IMG/VR virus record: IMGVR_UViG_3300043772_002356
Coordinates: 1-25,543 of that record
Strand: one strand, 5' to 3'
DNA length: 25,543 bases
DNA from: a virus
The position numbers were made by a program, and so were the translations under genes. The notes under the pieces are model-generated. The model was not told where the DNA came from. It saw only the letters and a list, made by a program, of their open reading frames with translations, and searched no databases. This document shows positions 23,551 through 25,543 of the stretch, piece by piece; the first letter of the stretch is position 1, and each line of letters opens with the position of its first letter.

Positions 23551-24345
23551 ATGAAACTTATCCACCCCATCGACGTACACACGTATCGCCAACACCCGGC
23601 CATCAACATCTCCAGTCTCAAGGCCTTCTCCCGCTCACCGGCGCACGCCATGGTCGGCTTTGAGGAAGAGAAGGAAACCACGGACGCCATGAACATCGGC
23701 AGCCTGCTGGACCACAAGGTCCTCGGCACGCCGTACCTCTGGACCACGTCGCCATTCGATGACTACCGGACCAAGGAGGCACGCAGCTGGAGAGACGAGC
23801 AGGAGGCCCGAGGCGTCACCGTATTCAAGCAGGACGCAATCGAAACCGTCGAGCGCATGGTCGAGGCCGTTCGCGAACACCCGGTTGCCGGCCGCCTACT
23901 GGCGGAACCGGGCAAAGCGCAGGTCGGGATGTTCGGTGAGTTCGATTCCTGCGAACGCAAGGGCCTGATCGACTGGTTGCCCAACACGACCCCGGTAATC
24001 GTGGACTTGAAGAAATGCCGCGATGCTAGCAAGGCCGGGTTCCGGCGCCAGATTGGCCAGCTGCGCTATGACGTGCAGGCTGCCTACTACCGTGACCTGT
24101 ACCGGGACATCACCGGCGAGACACGCGCATGGCAGTGGATCTGCGTCGAAGACCAAGCGCCCTATGCGGTCGCTGTGTATCAGCTGGACACCGAATCCTT
24201 GGACAAGGGTTCTAGCACGTGGCAGTCGTGGATCCGCCAGTGGATGATCTGCGAAGACACCGACAGCTGGCCCGGGTACCACGGCGACTCCATCCAGATC
24301 ATTCAATCCCCAACCTGGATCCTCAAAGATGAAACTCTCCCGTGA
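23551..24345 (+). CDS. RecE-like PD-(D/E)XK exonuclease
   Basis: This encodes 264 residues. Motifs in order: GSLLDH (50-55), the usual G..H motif; D141 in GLIDW; VIVDLKK with D152 and K154, the catalytic D-x-K core; then a QLRYDVQAAYY helix (170-180) with Q176, as in RecE C-terminal and related nucleases. It would degrade one strand of double-stranded ends to produce ssDNA for the RecT-family protein. I chose the ATG at 23551 because AGGAG at 23537-23541 lies 9 bases before it; an upstream ATG at 23512 would overlap the previous gene by 38 bases. The 3' end overlaps the HTH gene by 17 bases. It is much shorter than E. coli RecE, but similar to phage-encoded versions. Confidence 0.85.
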   Translation: MKLIHPIDVHTYRQHPAINISSLKAFSRSPAHAMVGFEEEKETTDAMNIGSLLDHKVLGTPYLWTTSPFDDYRTKEARSWRDEQEARGVTVFKQDAIETVERMVEAVREHPVAGRLLAEPGKAQVGMFGEFDSCERKGLIDWLPNTTPVIVDLKKCRDASKAGFRRQIGQLRYDVQAAYYRDLYRDITGETRAWQWICVEDQAPYAVAVYQLDTESLDKGSSTWQSWIRQWMICEDTDSWPGYHGDSIQIIQSPTWILKDETLP

Positions 24346-24556
24346 AGCCATCGAACGTGTGATCGGGAAGCAGCCACCGGTTCCGATTATCGAAGAGCAA
24401 CCCAGCGGCACCTGGAGGCAGATGACCGATGACGAATGCAAATCGATCATCGAGGCCAAGCGCAAGAATCCGACGTACACCTATCGTGAGTTAGCGAAGA
24501 AATTCAAACGGTCGCACAGTGTAATCTGGAACGTAATCAATGGAGGTAAATCGTGA
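24329..24556 (+). CDS. Small helix-turn-helix protein 1
   Basis: This encodes 75 residues. Residues about 49-72 form a helix-turn-helix of the homeodomain/resolvase type (YTYRELAKKFKRSHSVIWNV), with basic residues in the putative recognition helix. A Pro-rich stretch precedes it. It overlaps the exonuclease gene by 17 bases and its stop overlaps the next GTG. Its product probably binds DNA, perhaps as a regulator of the recombination operon or of early/late switching. The tandem neighbour has the same type of motif. No SD of quality is visible before its ATG, so it may depend on upstream translation. Confidence 0.75.
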   Translation: MKLSREAIERVIGKQPPVPIIEEQPSGTWRQMTDDECKSIIEAKRKNPTYTYRELAKKFKRSHSVIWNVINGGKS

Positions 24557-24762
24557 ATGCACTCATCTCAAACGCAGTCGCCCGTGGGTGGATCAGTTTC
24601 CCCGATCCAGTTGCGGTGCCAGCACGGGCACCGGTTCCGGTATTCAATGCCAGACGCGCCTGGAAATTGTGGAACGAAGGTCAGAGCTTGGCCTACGTGG
24701 CGAAGGCTATCGGCGTGAAGAAGCGCGCCGTCTGGGCGATCATTAAGGAGGGACGGCCGTGA
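24553..24762 (+). CDS. Small helix-turn-helix protein 2
   Basis: This encodes 69 residues starting with GTG, overlapping the previous stop as GTGA and preceded by GGAGG at 24542-24546 with a 6-base spacer. Residues about 42-67 form a helix-turn-helix (GQSLAYVAKAIGVKKRAVWA) that aligns with the first HTH protein in spacing and ending (W-x-x-I-x-x-G). The N-terminal part is unrelated and rich in Pro/Val/Ala. It is probably a distant paralogue that acts as a DNA-binding regulator, possibly with the first as a pair. No effector domain is present. Confidence 0.75.
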   Translation: MNALISNAVARGWISFPDPVAVPARAPVPVFNARRAWKLWNEGQSLAYVAKAIGVKKRAVWAIIKEGRP

Positions 24763-24947
24763 GCGACCAAGACACAATCCGCATCACGTTCCAAGGACTG
24801 CTGTCGATCTATCTACCCGAGAAGACGATGATGGAGGTCTACAATGCAACCGAGCTGTGCTGCCGTCGCAATGGCTGGGGAATCGCAATCAACGAAGAGA
24901 ACACGCTGGACTTTGTGGAGATGCAACGAGTGGAGGAATCGAAATGA
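24759..24947 (+). CDS. Small hypothetical protein
   Basis: This encodes 62 residues with a GTG start overlapping the previous stop (GTGA) and an SD AGGAGGG at 24746-24752, 6 bases away. The sequence has a beta-type N-terminus (DTIRITFQGLLSIYLP, residues 5-20), two adjacent Cys at 34-35 and an acidic C-terminus. It is coupled to both neighbours by 4-base overlaps, arguing that it is translated. No family was recognised. Confidence 0.65.
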   Translation: MSDQDTIRITFQGLLSIYLPEKTMMEVYNATELCCRRNGWGIAINEENTLDFVEMQRVEESK

Positions 24948-25216
24948 GCGATACACCGAGGACGGATGAGTCGTATAGCATTGATGATCTACGAAAAGTA
25001 GCTCAGGACATCGAACGCGAACTTAACCGAGCGTGTGGGATGTACAGGAAGCTTGATATTCACGCTCTTGATCTGGTTGATAGGATAATACGGTTGGAGG
25101 CTGCGGGGGATGCAGTCGAAAAAAAACTTGGATGCGGGTGTGGATGCTATGGTCTTTGCAAAGTTTGCCAGAGCGCATCCGAGAACTGGCGCAAAGCCAA
25201 GGAGGCCAAGCCGTGA
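24944..25216 (+). CDS. Small coiled-coil protein with Cys cluster, MSDTP paralogue A
   Basis: This encodes 90 residues from an ATG that overlaps the previous stop (ATGA), with GGAGG at 24932-24936, 7 bases upstream. It begins MSDTPRTDES, as many short phage proteins do, followed by a charged helix (DDLRKVAQDIERELNRA, 14-30) and DRIIRLEAAGDAVEKK (46-61). A Cys cluster follows at C64, C66, C68, C72 and C75, then NWRKAKEAKP. The next gene is a paralogue that keeps the start, helix and KAKEAK ending but lacks the Cys cluster. The helix could dimerise, and the Cys cluster could bind metal. Function unknown. Confidence 0.7.
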   Translation: MSDTPRTDESYSIDDLRKVAQDIERELNRACGMYRKLDIHALDLVDRIIRLEAAGDAVEKKLGCGCGCYGLCKVCQSASENWRKAKEAKP

Positions 25217-25219
25217 GCG
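25193..25219 (+). repeat. Repeated gene junction, copy 1
   Basis: A 27-nt segment holding the KAKEAK codons, an AAGGAGG Shine-Dalgarno, and the GTGAGCG start of the next gene. It matches 25444-25470 with one substitution. Confidence 0.8.
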
Positions 25220-25467
25220 ACACGCCCATCTCAGACAGCACCGCTCACAACGTAGCCGATCTGGGAATGCTGTGCAGGAGGTTGGAACGCGAACTTACCG
25301 CGTCCAACGCAATCATCCGTCAGCAGCAATTGTTGGATGAACAAAACCTACAGCTTCAAGAGCGCATCAAGCGGCTGGAGGAGGCGGGGGATTTGATGGT
25401 GCAGCATTTTTACACTGACGAACCACGTTCCGAAATGTGGGAGAAAGCCAAGGAGGCCAAGCTGTGA
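25213..25467 (+). CDS. Small coiled-coil protein, MSDTP paralogue B
   Basis: This encodes 84 residues from a GTG overlapping the previous stop (GTGA), with GGAGG at 25201-25205, 7 bases upstream. It reads MSDTPISDST, then a long helix with RRLERELTAS (22-31) and RIKRLEEAGDLM (57-68), ending WEKAKEAKL. It is clearly a paralogue of the preceding gene: same N-terminal MSDTP, same RLEEAGD/RLEAAGD element and same KAKEAK ending. A tandem duplication that includes the junction sequence explains this. The Cys cluster of paralogue A is replaced by an H/F/Y/E segment. Function unknown; perhaps an oligomeric accessory protein. Confidence 0.7.
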   Translation: MSDTPISDSTAHNVADLGMLCRRLERELTASNAIIRQQQLLDEQNLQLQERIKRLEEAGDLMVQHFYTDEPRSEMWEKAKEAKL

Positions 25468-25470
25468 GCG
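25444..25470 (+). repeat. Repeated gene junction, copy 2
   Basis: Second copy of the 27-nt junction, 251 bases after the first and different at one position (T for C before the GTG). It again supplies the SD (AGGAGG at 25451-25456) and GTG for the following gene. Confidence 0.8.
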
Positions 25471-25543
25471 CAATGAATTGTATTGGAAAGATACTCAAAC
25501 GGTTTCTTGGAATTGCGTGTTCTCATTATTGGCAACCGCTAAA
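25464..25543 (+). CDS. Small protein, N-terminal part (cut by window edge)
   Basis: A GTG overlapping the previous stop (GTGA), with AGGAGG 7 bases upstream, opens a frame that stays open to the window end (26 codons). The visible part reads MSAMNCIGKILKRFLG, then a C-x-H-x-W element. It is basic and possibly helical at the start. The C-x-H-x-W element recalls small zinc-ribbon-like phage proteins, but the rest is missing. It continues the coupled gene series. Confidence 0.55.
   Translation, partial: MSAMNCIGKILKRFLGIACSHYWQPL

Noticed and set aside
1-25543. tRNA genes or an integrase/attachment site
   Set aside because: The gaps between genes are too short for tRNAs, and no integrase, lysogeny repressor of normal size or att-like repeat was seen, so lifestyle cannot be decided from this window.
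1-25543. Apparent frequency of GCTAGC palindromes
   Set aside because: About ten copies were noticed by eye, close to what this length and composition would give by chance.

Overview
This window is a compact stretch of a tailed-phage genome (Caudoviricetes). It is most likely a short-tailed (podovirus-type) phage, because the tail set looks like a nozzle/stabilisation protein, spike, fibre, tail adaptor and ejection proteins, with no tape measure, sheath or tube genes. Base composition is moderately GC-rich and coding density is close to 100%: the longest gaps between genes are about 44 bases, and no tRNA, insertion sequence or CRISPR array was seen. The host is uncertain. The N-terminus and body of the phage SSB resemble, from memory, Verrucomicrobiota SSBs, which is only a weak hint.

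Left arm (1-5809, minus strand), packaging and head module, read right to left: large terminase, single-stranded DNA-binding protein, two small unknown proteins (one with Cys pairs), portal, a small unknown protein, and the N-terminal part of a probable scaffolding protein that runs off the window edge. Portal, small protein and scaffold are joined by ATGA overlaps.

Middle (5853-22252, plus strand), tail and ejection module: P22 gp10-like/nozzle beta-propeller protein, beta-helix tail spike, tail fibre, tail adaptor-like protein, a cupin-like protein, two probable internal virion proteins and a 2176-residue giant ejection protein with proline-alanine linkers. It is divergent from the packaging module, with only about 43 bases between the chosen start codons.

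Right arm (22297-25543, plus strand), recombination and early-type module: RecT-family annealing protein, a small unknown protein, a RecE-like PD-(D/E)XK exonuclease, two tandem small helix-turn-helix proteins, a small unknown protein, two tandem paralogues that begin MSDTP, and the start of another gene. Most of these genes overlap by GTGA or ATGA and have strong GGAGG Shine-Dalgarno sequences, unlike the mostly SD-less virion genes. A 28-nt inverted repeat ends exactly at the recT start codon.

The most unusual signals are: (i) a 52-codon out-of-frame gene (17199-17357) buried in a linker of the giant ejection protein, with 51 of 52 codons ending in G or C and a Lys/Cys/Trp-rich protein-like sequence; (ii) a roughly 60-residue beta-type repeat module found both as an insertion in the nozzle protein and several times in the adjacent spike; (iii) Cys clusters in three tail proteins; (iv) the hairpin abutting recT; and (v) a repeated 27-nt junction that contains the end of one gene, the SD and the start of the next.
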